This document shows positions 9,398 to 20,047 of a DNA stretch of 64,000 nt, piece after piece. The position numbers and the translations under genes were made by a program. Position 1 is the stretch's first letter, and each line of letters begins with the position of its first letter. This DNA comes from Actinobacillus delphinicola (GTDB taxonomy: Bacteria > Pseudomonadota > Gammaproteobacteria > Enterobacterales > Pasteurellaceae). The notes beneath the pieces are model-generated. The model was given only the letters and a program-made list of their open reading frames with translations, made no database searches and was not told the origin of the DNA. The stretch lies in assembly GCF_900638385.1 (NCBI RefSeq), contig NZ_LR134510.1:620001-684000 (forward strand). The letters are read 5' to 3'.

Positions 9398-11071
9398 CTC
9401 ATCGTGCCTGATAGAGCAAATTTCATTGGGCTTTTCACGATTTATTTCTTTTATTGTGGGCTATTTTTACTTAACCGTAGAATCTTTGCTTATACGCTTT
9501 TCTTTATAAGCTTATTCCCATTACTTTACTATCCTGTAAGCCTTCATTATTCGGACTTAAACTCTGGCGTAGTTGCAGCCTTTTTTGAGACAAATGTTGG
9601 AGAGTCGTTTGCATTTCTAAAAAACTTTTCGTTGGAAGATTTTTACTTCCCTATTTTTTATGTGATCTGCTTATACTTCACATTACGCTTGGCTTATGCA
9701 CAACCAAAACCACAAGATGATACGCCGAAGGAAGTTAAAAATCGTAAAATTCTGACTGGGATTTTAATTTTTGGCGGTATCGTTGGCTCAATTGCTTTAC
9801 CAATCAAATATTATTTTCAACACAAAAATGATCCACTTGATGTACAAACTCTTGCCCCAGCATGGTCTTTAACGTATTCCAATAATAATATTTTGCGTTT
9901 CTACGCTAATCTTGTTGATAGTACAGAAAACTACTATGCAGATAAAAAAGCCCTCGAAGAGGCTCAAAACATTAAAGATCCATGGGTAATTACATCCGTC
10001 AAACCTAAATACCAAAATTATGTTTTAATTATTGGTGAATCTGCTCGCCGTGATTATCACCACGTCTTCGGTTTTCCGCTAGACGACACACCGTTCTTAG
10101 ACAAAACTAACGGATACTTTAACTCCGCTTATATTTCGGCTGCACCAGCAACCTATCACTCTTTAATTAAAACACTTTACCAAGAAAGAATAGAAAAAGG
10201 GCATCTAAACTACGCTTACAACATCATCACTCTTGCAAAAGCGGCGGGGTTTGAAACAATTTGGATGTCAAATCAAGGAGCAATTGGGCGTTTTGATACC
10301 GTTGCCTCTCGTCTTGGTGCGATGTCTAATCAAAAATACTTTACACATAAGGGCGGCTATAACACAGAAAATATTAGCGATTTGAAACTACTTCCTTATT
10401 TTAAAAATGCGTTAAAACAACAGAATAAAGATTCAAAACCACGTCTCTTTATTTTCCATTTGATGGGATCACATCCTGATTTCTGCTCACGTCTAGACAG
10501 CGATAAAGAGAAAATTTTCAACTTTAAGAATAAAAATCTTTCTTGCTACGTGGATACTATCCACCTCACAGATCATTTTATTAAACAAGTTGTCGATTTA
10601 CTCAAGGCGCAGCACCAATCCTATTCGCTTATTTACTTTAGCGATCATGGGCTAGCAAACTCCTATTCTGCCGATGCTGTCGCCGATGTTGATAATTTAG
10701 CAACCGTATCATTGCCGAACTACGCATCGCTTACGGCATCACAACAAAAAGACTCCTCAATGACACACAATGGTAAATTTAAACAAGATTACCAAGTGCC
10801 ATTTATTAAATTATCAAGTGATGACACTGCTCATACTATGGTACATGTGCCACGCAGTGCACATCATTTTATTCAAGGTTTTGCCGAATGGCTTGGTATT
10901 TCTACCCCAGATTTAGATCAAAACTATCATTTCTGGAGTGATATCCCTGATAAAAATATTGAAGTGTTTAATCTTGAAAAGAATGTTCCGTACGATACAT
11001 TGCTTAATGACCCGTATCCAGGTGAGAAAATTACGACTTCAACAGAAAAAGTAATGGCAAAAAATAAATAA
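9395..11071 (+). CDS. LPS phosphoethanolamine transferase, sulfatase-type (N-terminus frame-disrupted)
   Basis: An inner-membrane phosphoethanolamine transferase of the EptA/EptB/Lpt6 family, which decorates lipid A or core heptose. In this frame the protein (558 residues) begins MLIVPDRANFIGL, inside the membrane region, and has several hydrophobic helices before residue 150. The periplasmic alkaline-phosphatase-fold domain shows IIGESARRDYHHVFGFPLDD, where the residue after GE is the likely nucleophile position, and the metal-binding SDHGLA. It resembles H. influenzae HI0275 (Lpt6-like), but I am not sure enough to name it. ATG 9395 has no ribosome-binding site; the real start is probably 9321 in another frame (see that entry). 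No terminator follows except the shared inverted repeat at 11076. Confidence 0.82.
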   Translation: MLIVPDRANFIGLFTIYFFYCGLFLLNRRIFAYTLFFISLFPLLYYPVSLHYSDLNSGVVAAFFETNVGESFAFLKNFSLEDFYFPIFYVICLYFTLRLAYAQPKPQDDTPKEVKNRKILTGILIFGGIVGSIALPIKYYFQHKNDPLDVQTLAPAWSLTYSNNNILRFYANLVDSTENYYADKKALEEAQNIKDPWVITSVKPKYQNYVLIIGESARRDYHHVFGFPLDDTPFLDKTNGYFNSAYISAAPATYHSLIKTLYQERIEKGHLNYAYNIITLAKAAGFETIWMSNQGAIGRFDTVASRLGAMSNQKYFTHKGGYNTENISDLKLLPYFKNALKQQNKDSKPRLFIFHLMGSHPDFCSRLDSDKEKIFNFKNKNLSCYVDTIHLTDHFIKQVVDLLKAQHQSYSLIYFSDHGLANSYSADAVADVDNLATVSLPNYASLTASQQKDSSMTHNGKFKQDYQVPFIKLSSDDTAHTMVHVPRSAHHFIQGFAEWLGISTPDLDQNYHFWSDIPDKNIEVFNLEKNVPYDTLLNDPYPGEKITTSTEKVMAKNK

Positions 11072-11075
11072 AAAG

Positions 11076-11117
11076 ACGCCCCGATTTTCCTAAAAATTTA
11101 TGCGAAAATCGGGGCGT
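11076..11117. repeat. ACGCCCCGA-type inverted repeat, bidirectional terminator
   Basis: The arms ACGCCCCGATTTTC (11076-11089) and its exact complement (11104-11117) surround a 14-bp AT-rich loop. The repeat lies 4 bp after the transferase stop and 12 bp before the coaBC stop on the other strand, so it probably terminates both. One of the dispersed family described in the findings. Confidence 0.85.
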
Positions 11118-11129
11118 GAATTTAATTTT

Positions 11130-12350
11130 TTATTTTTTAAATTGCGTCAAAATGGCATCAATAATCTCATTACCTAACTGTAATTTGCTCGCAAGTGGTA
11201 AAGATTTTTCGTGAATCGTTTCACCCGCTTTCCAAAATAATTGAATCGCATTTTGTTCCTGATTGAATCCTTTCCCATTTGATACGTCATTTGCACAAAT
11301 CATATCTAGATTTTTGCGCACTAGTTTATCTTTTGCATAATCTGCAACATCTTGTGTTTCCGCAGCAAAACCTACCACAAACGGACGGTTTTCTTGCATT
11401 GCTGCAATCGTAGCAACAATATCAGGATTTTTGATCAAGGTTAATGTCATGGTTTCCGTTGCCATTTTGGGATCTTTTTTCATTTTTTGCTTACACACTT
11501 CGGCAGGTCTAAAATCCGCAACCGCTGCACACGCAATGAAAATATCGTGATGAGGAGCCATTTTTTTTGCCGCCTCAAGCATATCCTCAGCACTCACAAT
11601 ATTAATGCGTTCTACGCCTTGTGGAGTCGGTAAATTCACCGATCCTGCAATGACTGTTACTTTCGCACCACGTTTCGCAAAATCTTCCGCTAATGCAAAA
11701 CCCATTTTACCTGAACTATGATTACTTAAAAAGCGAACAGGATCGAGTGCTTCACGAGTTGCTCCAGCAGTGATGACTACCGATAACCCCTGACAATCAG
11801 GCTCAACGAAAGATTGCTGAATCGCCTGATAAATTTCTGCGGGCTCGCTCATACGTCCTTTCCCAACATCACCACACGCTTGCTCTCCCGCATTCGGTCC
11901 AATACAACGTACCCCACGGGTTTGTAGTGTAGCTAAATTCTCTTGGGTAATCGCTTGATGATACATTTGTTGATTCATCGCTGGTGCCAATAAAATCGGT
12001 GCAGAGGTAGCTAAACAAAGCGTAGAAAGTAAATCATTTGCCATACCTACACGTAACCGTGCAATAAAATCCGCCGATGCTGGTGCAATCACAACCAAAT
12101 CTGCCCATTTGGCTAATTCAATATGTCCCATTGCTAATTCCGCACTCGGATCTAACAAACTTTCTGCAACATGATTTCCTGAAATGGCTTGCAACGTGAG
12201 TGGCGTAACAAAGGCTTTCGCCGCAGGCGTTAATACAACTCGTACATTTGCTTGTGATTTTTTTAAAAGTCTAATTAATTCAATTGTTTTATAGGCAGCA
12301 ATGCCACCTGTAATCCCAATAACAATATTTTTATTTTGCAAATTTTCCAT
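11130..12350 (-). CDS. coaBC: Bifunctional phosphopantothenoylcysteine decarboxylase/synthase CoaBC
   Basis: This 406-residue enzyme performs two steps of coenzyme A synthesis. The N-terminal flavoprotein CoaC half has [16 protein letters not shown], the active-site PAMNQQMY motif, and [10 protein letters not shown]. The C-terminal CoaB half has [29 protein letters not shown] and CAAVADFRP, with the key lysine region near KIKK-like KQKMKK. Length and order are normal. It diverges from radC across 157 bp that contain a CRP-S-like site. In H. influenzae it is normally adjacent to dut; here the two are separated by crp and the transferase. Confidence 0.97.
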   Translation of the reverse strand: MENLQNKNIVIGITGGIAAYKTIELIRLLKKSQANVRVVLTPAAKAFVTPLTLQAISGNHVAESLLDPSAELAMGHIELAKWADLVVIAPASADFIARLRVGMANDLLSTLCLATSAPILLAPAMNQQMYHQAITQENLATLQTRGVRCIGPNAGEQACGDVGKGRMSEPAEIYQAIQQSFVEPDCQGLSVVITAGATREALDPVRFLSNHSSGKMGFALAEDFAKRGAKVTVIAGSVNLPTPQGVERINIVSAEDMLEAAKKMAPHHDIFIACAAVADFRPAEVCKQKMKKDPKMATETMTLTLIKNPDIVATIAAMQENRPFVVGFAAETQDVADYAKDKLVRKNLDMICANDVSNGKGFNQEQNAIQLFWKAGETIHEKSLPLASKLQLGNEIIDAILTQFKK

Positions 12351-12423
12351 TTCATCCGCTCATTAGATTTAATTCATACTCTCACTATTTTACTGAAAAT
12401 ATAGCAGATAAAAACTTTTCTTT

Positions 12424-12439
12424 TGCGATCAATGTCGAA
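12424..12439 (+). promoter_or_regulatory. CRP-S-like (competence) site upstream of radC
   Basis: The sequence TGCGATCAATGTCGAA fits the CRP-S half-site pattern TGCGA-N6-TCGCA except for one base in the right half (TCGAA), and has the flanking T and A runs (TTTTGCGATC, TCGAAAAA). It ends 68 bp before the radC ATG. radC belongs to the Sxy/CRP competence regulon in H. influenzae, which supports the call. Confidence 0.65.
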
Positions 12440-12507
12440 AAATGTCTGCACAATACTATCAAGATCTCTGAAATTCCTTACGCTATTCTCCAAAAAGGAA
12501 AATTTTT

Positions 12508-13167
12508 ATGTGCTCATCATTAATGCCTCGTGAAAAACTCTTAACCTTTGGTGCTAGTGCTTTGACTGACGAAGAATTACTGGCTATTTTCCTACGCACT
12601 GGTACCAAAAATTGCCCTGTTCTACAACTTGCTCACAATGTGTTAGCAGAATTTGGATCCTTACGTGAGCTTATCAGTGCCGATAAAAAGACATTTTGTA
12701 GTTTAAAAGGATTAGGCATCACGCAATTTATCCAACTCCAAGCCACCACCGAAATGACAAAACGTTATCTTGAGCAAGAAATGCGAACGCAACAAATTTT
12801 TACTGAAGCAAAAGTCGCAAGACTTTATCTGCAAAGTGAACTCGCTCATCGTGAACGTGAAGTATTTTTTGTCCTATTTTTGGATAATCAACATCGCCTT
12901 ATCAAAAGTGAGGAAATGTTTCTGGGCACGGTAAATTGTGCCATGGTATATCCCCGTGAAATTATCAAAACCGCACTTTATTGCAATGCCGCTGCTCTTA
13001 TCCTTGCTCATAATCATCCCTCTGGGCTTGCAGAACCAAGTAATGCCGATCGGAGTATTACTCAAGATATTCAAAAGGTCGCAAAATTTATGAATATTCG
13101 GGTATTGGATCATTTTATTATCGGAAAAGGTTGCTATTTTTCCTTTGCAGAGAATGGTTGCCTTTAA
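12508..13167 (+). CDS. radC: RadC family JAMM/MPN protein
   Basis: A 219-residue RadC protein. It has an N-terminal helix-hairpin-helix region (LMPREKLLTFG, DEELLAIFLRTGTK) and the JAMM metalloprotease-like motif HNHPSGLAEPSNADRSIT with downstream D in VLDHFIIG. The molecular role is unproven despite the historical DNA-repair label. In H. influenzae it is induced in competence but not needed for transformation. The gene contains the only AAGTGCGGT-type uptake core I found in the window (reverse orientation, about 12970-12978). The ATG at 12508 is preceded by AAAGGAAA. No terminator is evident before the rpmB promoter. Confidence 0.95.
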   Translation: MCSSLMPREKLLTFGASALTDEELLAIFLRTGTKNCPVLQLAHNVLAEFGSLRELISADKKTFCSLKGLGITQFIQLQATTEMTKRYLEQEMRTQQIFTEAKVARLYLQSELAHREREVFFVLFLDNQHRLIKSEEMFLGTVNCAMVYPREIIKTALYCNAAALILAHNHPSGLAEPSNADRSITQDIQKVAKFMNIRVLDHFIIGKGCYFSFAENGCL

Positions 13168-13275
13168 TCAAAATACTAAAATTTATCAATCAAAAACCAA
13201 TGCATTTTTTTTAGTCAAACTACAACATAAGGATTAAGCGGGTGTCATTTTATGCTAAGTCGCTGAGTTTTATGC

Positions 13276-13304
13276 TTGATAAAACGACATAAAACTCGTA
13301 TAAT
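13276..13304 (+). promoter_or_regulatory. Sigma-70 promoter of rpmB-rpmG
   Basis: TTGATA (13276-13281) and TATAAT (13299-13304) are separated by exactly 17 bp, close to the ideal sigma-70 promoter. The start point would be near 13311, giving a leader of about 125 nt before rpmB. The leader holds the hairpin CGGCCT-gacg-AGGCCG (13337-13352) and the palindrome AAGCTCGAGCTT (13404-13415). Confidence 0.8.
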
Positions 13305-13436
13305 TGCCGACCTTTAATATTGGATGGGTCGGTATACGGCCTGACGAGGCCGGCAAGGTTTAGTACAGGGTTTCACACCATGTAAACCGTGTCAATCGAA
13401 CCCAAGCTCGAGCTTATATATTTATCGGAGAAGAAT

Positions 13437-13673
13437 ATGTCTAGAGTCTGTCAAGTAACAGGCAAGCGTCCAGTGACTGGTAACAACCGTTCACACGCTT
13501 TGAACGCGACTCGTCGTCGCTTCCTACCAAACCTTCACACTCACCGTTTCTGGGTTGAAAGTGAAAAACGTTTCGTAACTTTACGCTTAACAGCGAAAGG
13601 TATGCGTATTATTGATAAAAAAGGTATCGATGCAGTTTTAGCTGACATCCGTGCCCGTGGCGAGAAAATCTAA
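13437..13673 (+). CDS. rpmB: Ribosomal protein bL28
   Basis: The 78-residue 50S subunit protein L28, beginning [20 protein letters not shown] and ending [10 protein letters not shown], matching the family over its whole length. I chose ATG 13437, preceded by GGAGAAGA. The frame can be extended upstream to 13389, but that part is the untranslated leader. The gene is followed 11 bp later by rpmG, the normal bacterial arrangement. Possible control by the structured leader is an inference only. Confidence 0.98.
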   Translation: MSRVCQVTGKRPVTGNNRSHALNATRRRFLPNLHTHRFWVESEKRFVTLRLTAKGMRIIDKKGIDAVLADIRARGEKI

Positions 13674-13684
13674 GGAGCTAAAAA

Positions 13685-13855
13685 ATGGCAGCTAAAGGTG
13701 CTCGTGATAAAATCCGTTTAGTATCAAGTGCTAACACTGGTCACTTCTACACAACTGATAAAAACAAACGTAACATGCCAGGCAAAATGGAAATCAAAAA
13801 ATTTGATCCAGTTGTTCGCAAACACGTTATTTATCGAGAAGCAAAAATTAAATAA
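13685..13855 (+). CDS. rpmG: Ribosomal protein bL33
   Basis: A 56-residue L33 protein, [20 protein letters not shown] at the start and YREAKIK at the end. It lacks the zinc-binding cysteine pairs found in some L33 versions, so it is the C-minus type, as usual in gamma-proteobacteria. The ATG at 13685 has a GGAG 5-8 bp upstream, overlapping the end of rpmB's context. A strong terminator follows at 13875. Transcribed with rpmB. Confidence 0.97.
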   Translation: MAAKGARDKIRLVSSANTGHFYTTDKNKRNMPGKMEIKKFDPVVRKHVIYREAKIK

Positions 13856-13874
13856 TTTGCTTTTGTGTACAAGA

Positions 13875-13900
13875 AACCCGAATTTAATTCGGGTTTTTTT
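13875..13900 (+). terminator. Rho-independent terminator of rpmBG
   Basis: AACCCGAATT pairs with AATTCGGGTT around a short loop and is followed directly by a T run. It lies 20 bp after the rpmG stop. Confidence 0.9.
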
Positions 13901-14067
13901 ATCTCCCTCTTTTCCTATCCTTGTTATAATTTCACATACATTAAATCATTATTTAATAGTTGCTCATTTTTTTTACAACATTTAGAATACTTCCAATTTG
14001 TTATTGAATAATAACTGCTCTAATCTGATTTGATGTTTCTCCATATCTCTAACAAAGGATGATTCAT

Positions 14068-14574
14068 ATGAAAAAAACTCTTGCTACGGTCCTTATCTCT
14101 GGTATTGCACTTGCAGGTTGTGCGCCTACTGGGGAATATCTTCAGTCTGATGTTTTTGGTGCTAATCAATTGAATACCCGACAAGAAGTGAAACCTGTCA
14201 CTATTCTTGCAGTGTTACCTGCAAAAGTTCGTATTAATAATAGTGATGAAAAACAAATTGCCCAAACTGCTGGTACTTTATTAGGTGCTGTGGTCGGTGG
14301 TATTGTCGGTTATCAGTATAGTGGTGCAGGCGCTGCTGCAGGTGCCGTTGCTGGAGGCACAACAGGTGCGCTTGCTGGTTCAATGATAAAAAGTACCGTG
14401 CTTGTACCAGGCGTAAGTATTTCATATCGTGTTCAAGGTACAAACCAAGTTTATAATTCTACCCAAGCAGGTCAACCTTGCCAATTCCATCGTGGTCAAG
14501 CCTTAATGATTACTGGCATGGGTAACTCAAATGAAACCCGTATCCAACCTAATGCGATCTGTCCGAAAAAATAA
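14068..14574 (+). CDS. Glycine-zipper outer-membrane lipoprotein (SlyB/Pcp-like)
   Basis: A 168-residue lipoprotein. A basic start, a hydrophobic stretch and the lipobox LAGC give a mature protein beginning CAPTGEYLQ. Residues about 75-115 form a glycine-zipper (GTLLGAVVGGIVGYQYSG, then AAAGAVAGGTTGALAG), as in SlyB, Pcp and related proteins that insert in or stabilise the outer membrane. I chose ATG 14068, because AAAGGA is correctly spaced for it and overlaps the alternative ATG at 14059. The C-terminal half (VPGVSISYRVQG, CQFHRGQALM) is soluble. It sits 15 bp before the next gene, so the two are probably cotranscribed. Exact role unknown. Confidence 0.85.
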   Translation: MKKTLATVLISGIALAGCAPTGEYLQSDVFGANQLNTRQEVKPVTILAVLPAKVRINNSDEKQIAQTAGTLLGAVVGGIVGYQYSGAGAAAGAVAGGTTGALAGSMIKSTVLVPGVSISYRVQGTNQVYNSTQAGQPCQFHRGQALMITGMGNSNETRIQPNAICPKK

Positions 14575-14589
14575 TTAAAGGAAATATCT

Positions 14590-15078
14590 ATGCGCTCACT
14601 TAAAACTACGTCTGTCGCAGTTATCACTTTAACCGCTTTGTTTTCAACCCCTTTTGTCTTTGCGGATTTAACAACAGATATAAGCACCGTTTCTGTCGCC
14701 TATCAAGCTCAAGAAAACGCCAAGGCACATGAAGCGGCAAAAGTACGAGCAAAAGCAGCAAAACGTGCTGCAGCGATTCGTGCCGAACGAGATCGCCAAG
14801 CAGCAATACAACTCGCAGATAAAAAACGTGATCAAGATTACGAAGATAAACTGCGTACTTTACAATTAAAAGATAAAGAGTTAGACATCAAAATGAAAGA
14901 AGCTCGCGCTAATCGTGCTGATGAATTTGTCGATGTTGAACTTGCTCACGCTAAAGCTAAAATTGATAAAGTACAATCAGAAGCAGATGCGAATCGCTTA
15001 GAAGCACAAGGCAATAAAGCACTAAAAGAAAAAATGGGTGATGCTGAGATCAAAGCCCACTCAGGTTTTTTTAAATAA
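14590..15078 (+). CDS. Exported coiled-coil protein (DUF5384-like)
   Basis: A 162-residue protein with a signal peptide (MRSLKTTSVAVITLTALFST, likely cleaved after FVFA). The rest is almost entirely charged helix rich in Ala, Lys, Arg, Glu and Asp, consistent with a long coiled coil. It resembles the uncharacterised DUF5384 family of Pasteurellaceae and enterobacteria; the family name is from memory. Its position after the glycine-zipper lipoprotein suggests that the two work at the envelope, but no function can be assigned. SD AAAGGAAA precedes the ATG. Confidence 0.8.
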   Translation: MRSLKTTSVAVITLTALFSTPFVFADLTTDISTVSVAYQAQENAKAHEAAKVRAKAAKRAAAIRAERDRQAAIQLADKKRDQDYEDKLRTLQLKDKELDIKMKEARANRADEFVDVELAHAKAKIDKVQSEADANRLEAQGNKALKEKMGDAEIKAHSGFFK

Positions 15079-15154
15079 TCCGATAAATCTATTTCCATAT
15101 TTCATAAAGCTATTAAGATAACTCTTAGTAGCTTTATTTTTTTAAGGATCAACT

Positions 15155-15982
15155 ATGCCAGAATTACCAGAAGTAGAAACGACTAAGCGTGGTATTACAC
15201 CACACCTTCTCAATCACACTATTCAACAAATTATTATAAGACAGCCAAAACTACGTTGGATGGTTCCAGATATTCTAAAAACTTTTCATGATGTCAAAGT
15301 CAAAGGACTTTCTCGTCGTGCAAAATATCTTATTATTCATACAGAAAAAGGCGATATTGTTGGACATCTTGGCATGTCAGGCTCCCTCCGTGTCGTCGAT
15401 AAAGATTTAGCCCCATCTAAACATGATCATGTAGATTTTGTTTTGAGTAATGGCAAAATTTTACGCTACAACGATCCCCGCCGTTTTGGTGCGTGGCTTT
15501 GGGCTGAGAAAGCAGAAGATCTCTCTGTTTTCAAAAACCTTGGTCCCGAACCTTTAGATGAAAGCTTTAGTGGGGATTACTTATTTAAACAAAGCCGTCG
15601 GCGCAAAATGCCTGTAAAAGGTTTTCTCATGCATAATGCCGTTGTCGTTGGCGTTGGTAATATTTATGCCAACGAAACACTTTTCCTTTGCCATATTCAT
15701 CCACAACTTCCTGCAAATCAGTTAAGTTTAGAAGAGTGCCATACGTTAGCCAAAACTATTAAGGCAGTATTAGAAAAATCCATCCAACAAGGTGGTACGA
15801 CTTTAAAAGACTTTCAACAACCCGATGGAAAGCCAGGTTATTTTGCACAAGAATTGCTAATTTATGGGAAAAAAGGGCAACCTTGTCCTAAATGTACTAC
15901 GCCAATTGAGAACCTTGTTATTGGTCAACGTAACAGCTTTTTCTGCCCGCAATGTCAAAAAATACCAACAGAAAGTGCATAA
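15155..15982 (+). CDS. mutM: Formamidopyrimidine-DNA glycosylase
   Basis: A base-excision repair enzyme that removes 8-oxoguanine and formamidopyrimidines. It begins [14 protein letters not shown], where the proline after Met is the catalytic nucleophile and the following Glu acts as acid. The helix-two-turn-helix is in [15 protein letters not shown], and the C-terminal zinc finger has the C-x2-C...C-x2-C pattern (CPKC, then CPQC). It is 275 residues, slightly longer than the usual 270. A half copy of the dispersed motif lies right after the stop. Upstream, a short AT-rich hairpin separates it from the coiled-coil gene. Confidence 0.97.
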   Translation: MPELPEVETTKRGITPHLLNHTIQQIIIRQPKLRWMVPDILKTFHDVKVKGLSRRAKYLIIHTEKGDIVGHLGMSGSLRVVDKDLAPSKHDHVDFVLSNGKILRYNDPRRFGAWLWAEKAEDLSVFKNLGPEPLDESFSGDYLFKQSRRRKMPVKGFLMHNAVVVGVGNIYANETLFLCHIHPQLPANQLSLEECHTLAKTIKAVLEKSIQQGGTTLKDFQQPDGKPGYFAQELLIYGKKGQPCPKCTTPIENLVIGQRNSFFCPQCQKIPTESA

Positions 15983-15989
15983 TTTTCTA

Positions 15990-16004
15990 CGAAAATCGGG
16001 GCGT
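15990..16004 (+). repeat. Single copy of the CGGGGCGT motif
   Basis: CGAAAATCGGGGCGT lies 8 bp after the mutM stop. The left arm of the usual inverted repeat is missing; only TTTTC-tac-GAAAA remains as a small hairpin. A near copy, ATCGGGCG, follows at about 16044. Confidence 0.75.
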
Positions 16005-16066
16005 AAGAAAGTTACTTTATTATTGGTAAATTTCCTGTTAAATATCGGGCGTTTTGAACAAAATTT

Positions 16067-16075
16067 TGCTATAAT
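16067..16075 (+). promoter_or_regulatory. Extended -10 promoter element of gyrB
   Basis: TTGCTATAAT gives the extended -10 form TGnTATAAT. No good -35 box is present at the usual distance. It lies 37 bp before the gyrB ATG. Confidence 0.5.
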
Positions 16076-16084
16076 ATTCGATAA

Positions 16085-18535
<2,451 letters not shown>

Positions 18536-18550
18536 TTTATTTATTCACAT

Positions 18551-18584
18551 AGGCATATCTTCTTCGGAAAATATGCCTTTTTCA
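18551..18584 (+). terminator. Rho-independent terminator of gyrB
   Basis: AGGCATAT (18551-18558) pairs with ATATGCCT (18571-18578), followed by TTTTT. It lies 15 bp after the gyrB stop. Confidence 0.85.
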
Positions 18585-18620
18585 TTCATATCATACGCTA
18601 TTTAGCAATTTTGAGGTCGC

Positions 18621-19856
18621 ATGGAAACGCTAAAATCGTCTAAAATGGCAATCTTATTGTCCTGTTTAATGGGAATGTTTTTTATTTTCCCACTGTTCGC
18701 TCAAACAAGTTACTACATCATTCCAGGCATTTTACTCCTTTTTGGTTTGTATTATATGGGGCTAAATATCAAGCAACATCAAACCCAAATGGAAGCATCA
18801 ACAAAAATCTTAATCCTTGCCTTTGCGAGTTACCTGATTGTACCGATGCTCTCAATGTTTGAATATCACGGGCGTTTATCATTCTTAGATATCCCATGTA
18901 AAGCCCTATTATTACTCCCAATCCTAACTATTTTCACACGAGTAAAACTCAACATTCACTATTTCATTGGACTCTTTTTTGTCGCATGTTTTAGTATTGG
19001 CGCAGGAGCAGTTATCGAAAAATTCTACTTACACTGGGCTGATCCTTTTATGAAATATAACCGCATTACCGCAGGCAATGTGGCAATGGGCATCGCCATG
19101 CTCGCATTTTCACTCGCAATCTACTATTACCGTATTAAACAAAAAGGTTTAACCCTTATCAGCTCACTTGCCTTCATTTCAGCCTTTATGGCAAGTTTAC
19201 TTTGTATGAATCGTGGTGCGCTTGTTGGATTCGCTTTAGGTTTTGTTGCCGTGCTTTGGTTAAACCGTGATTTGCTCTCTAAAAAACTTATCGCCTTTTT
19301 TGTAATTGTCGCTATCGCATCGGGGGGCGTCGCTTATAAAGTAGCACAAAGTCGCTGGAATCTCGTCGATGGTGAAATTGCACAATGCGTGGATAGTTCA
19401 CACTGCGATACTAGTATCGGTATTCGTTTACAACTTTATAAAAGTGCATTACGTGGAATGGAAGAAAAACCTATCCTCGGTTGGGGCGTGGGAGGAACAA
19501 ATGTAATGCGCCAACAGCAAGCTGAAGAAGGTTTTATTTCTCATGTTGCTGGCACTTATACCCATGCACATAATATTTTCTTAGAGCAAGGCAGTAAATT
19601 CGGGATCTTAGGGCTACTTTCGCTACTAAGCGTATTCTTGGTTCCAATGTGGATTTTTGCTAAAAATATCAAAGTCGCATTAAACAATCCGCTTTCTCAA
19701 GTCTTCGGTATTATGGGAATTACCTTTATCATTACGATTATGGGCTGTGGATTAACTGATGTATTAATGCGTCATCGTATTGGTAACATGTTCTACTTTA
19801 CAACCGTCATCTTATTGATTGGTTTCCAAAAAATGACATTACATAAAAAACAATAA
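18621..19856 (+). CDS. O-antigen ligase (WaaL/RfaL) family membrane protein
   Basis: A 411-residue polytopic membrane protein with about ten hydrophobic segments and one large periplasmic loop (residues about 240-320). It fits the Wzy_C/O-antigen ligase family. The typical loop motif is visible: GMEEKPILGWGVGG, followed by HVAGTYTHAHNIFLEQGSKF with the conserved histidine region. Such proteins join polysaccharide to lipid A-core in the periplasm. H. influenzae has a relative (HI0874) that affects a digalactoside-containing tetrasaccharide. Since polymerases share the fold, the exact substrate is not certain. It stands alone between gyrB and the inverted repeat at 19873. Confidence 0.85.
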   Translation: METLKSSKMAILLSCLMGMFFIFPLFAQTSYYIIPGILLLFGLYYMGLNIKQHQTQMEASTKILILAFASYLIVPMLSMFEYHGRLSFLDIPCKALLLLPILTIFTRVKLNIHYFIGLFFVACFSIGAGAVIEKFYLHWADPFMKYNRITAGNVAMGIAMLAFSLAIYYYRIKQKGLTLISSLAFISAFMASLLCMNRGALVGFALGFVAVLWLNRDLLSKKLIAFFVIVAIASGGVAYKVAQSRWNLVDGEIAQCVDSSHCDTSIGIRLQLYKSALRGMEEKPILGWGVGGTNVMRQQQAEEGFISHVAGTYTHAHNIFLEQGSKFGILGLLSLLSVFLVPMWIFAKNIKVALNNPLSQVFGIMGITFIITIMGCGLTDVLMRHRIGNMFYFTTVILLIGFQKMTLHKKQ

Positions 19857-19872
19857 GTTGTTTTAACTGAAC

Positions 19873-19932
19873 ACGCCCCGATTTTCGATAAAATTTATAT
19901 AAAGAGCATAAATTTTTAAGAAAATCGGGGCA
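19873..19932. repeat. ACGCCCCGA-type inverted repeat with long loop
   Basis: Left arm ACGCCCCGATTTTCG (19873-19887); right arm GAAAATCGGGGC (19920-19931). The 32-bp loop is longer than in the other copies. It lies 16 bp after the ligase stop and can act as its terminator. Confidence 0.8.
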
Positions 19933-20047
19933 TATTTTTATCCGAAAATTTTAGGCTTTTTTATAAAAAGTTATTCTGGAACTTTGAGAATTTATCGCCA
20001 CCTGACTATAATAAGTTATTCATCATTTACGCAACTTAGTGATTATT

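Noticed and set aside
13389-13436. N-terminal extension of L28
   Set aside because: This is the mRNA leader; the family start and ribosome site are at 13437.
14690-15060. Repeat-driven phase variation in the Ala/Lys-rich coiled-coil gene
   Set aside because: The DNA is compositionally biased but has no perfect tandem repeat units.
19321-19331. CGGGGGGCGT in the O-antigen ligase gene as another motif copy
   Set aside because: It has two extra G and lacks the A/T flank, so it is probably unrelated.
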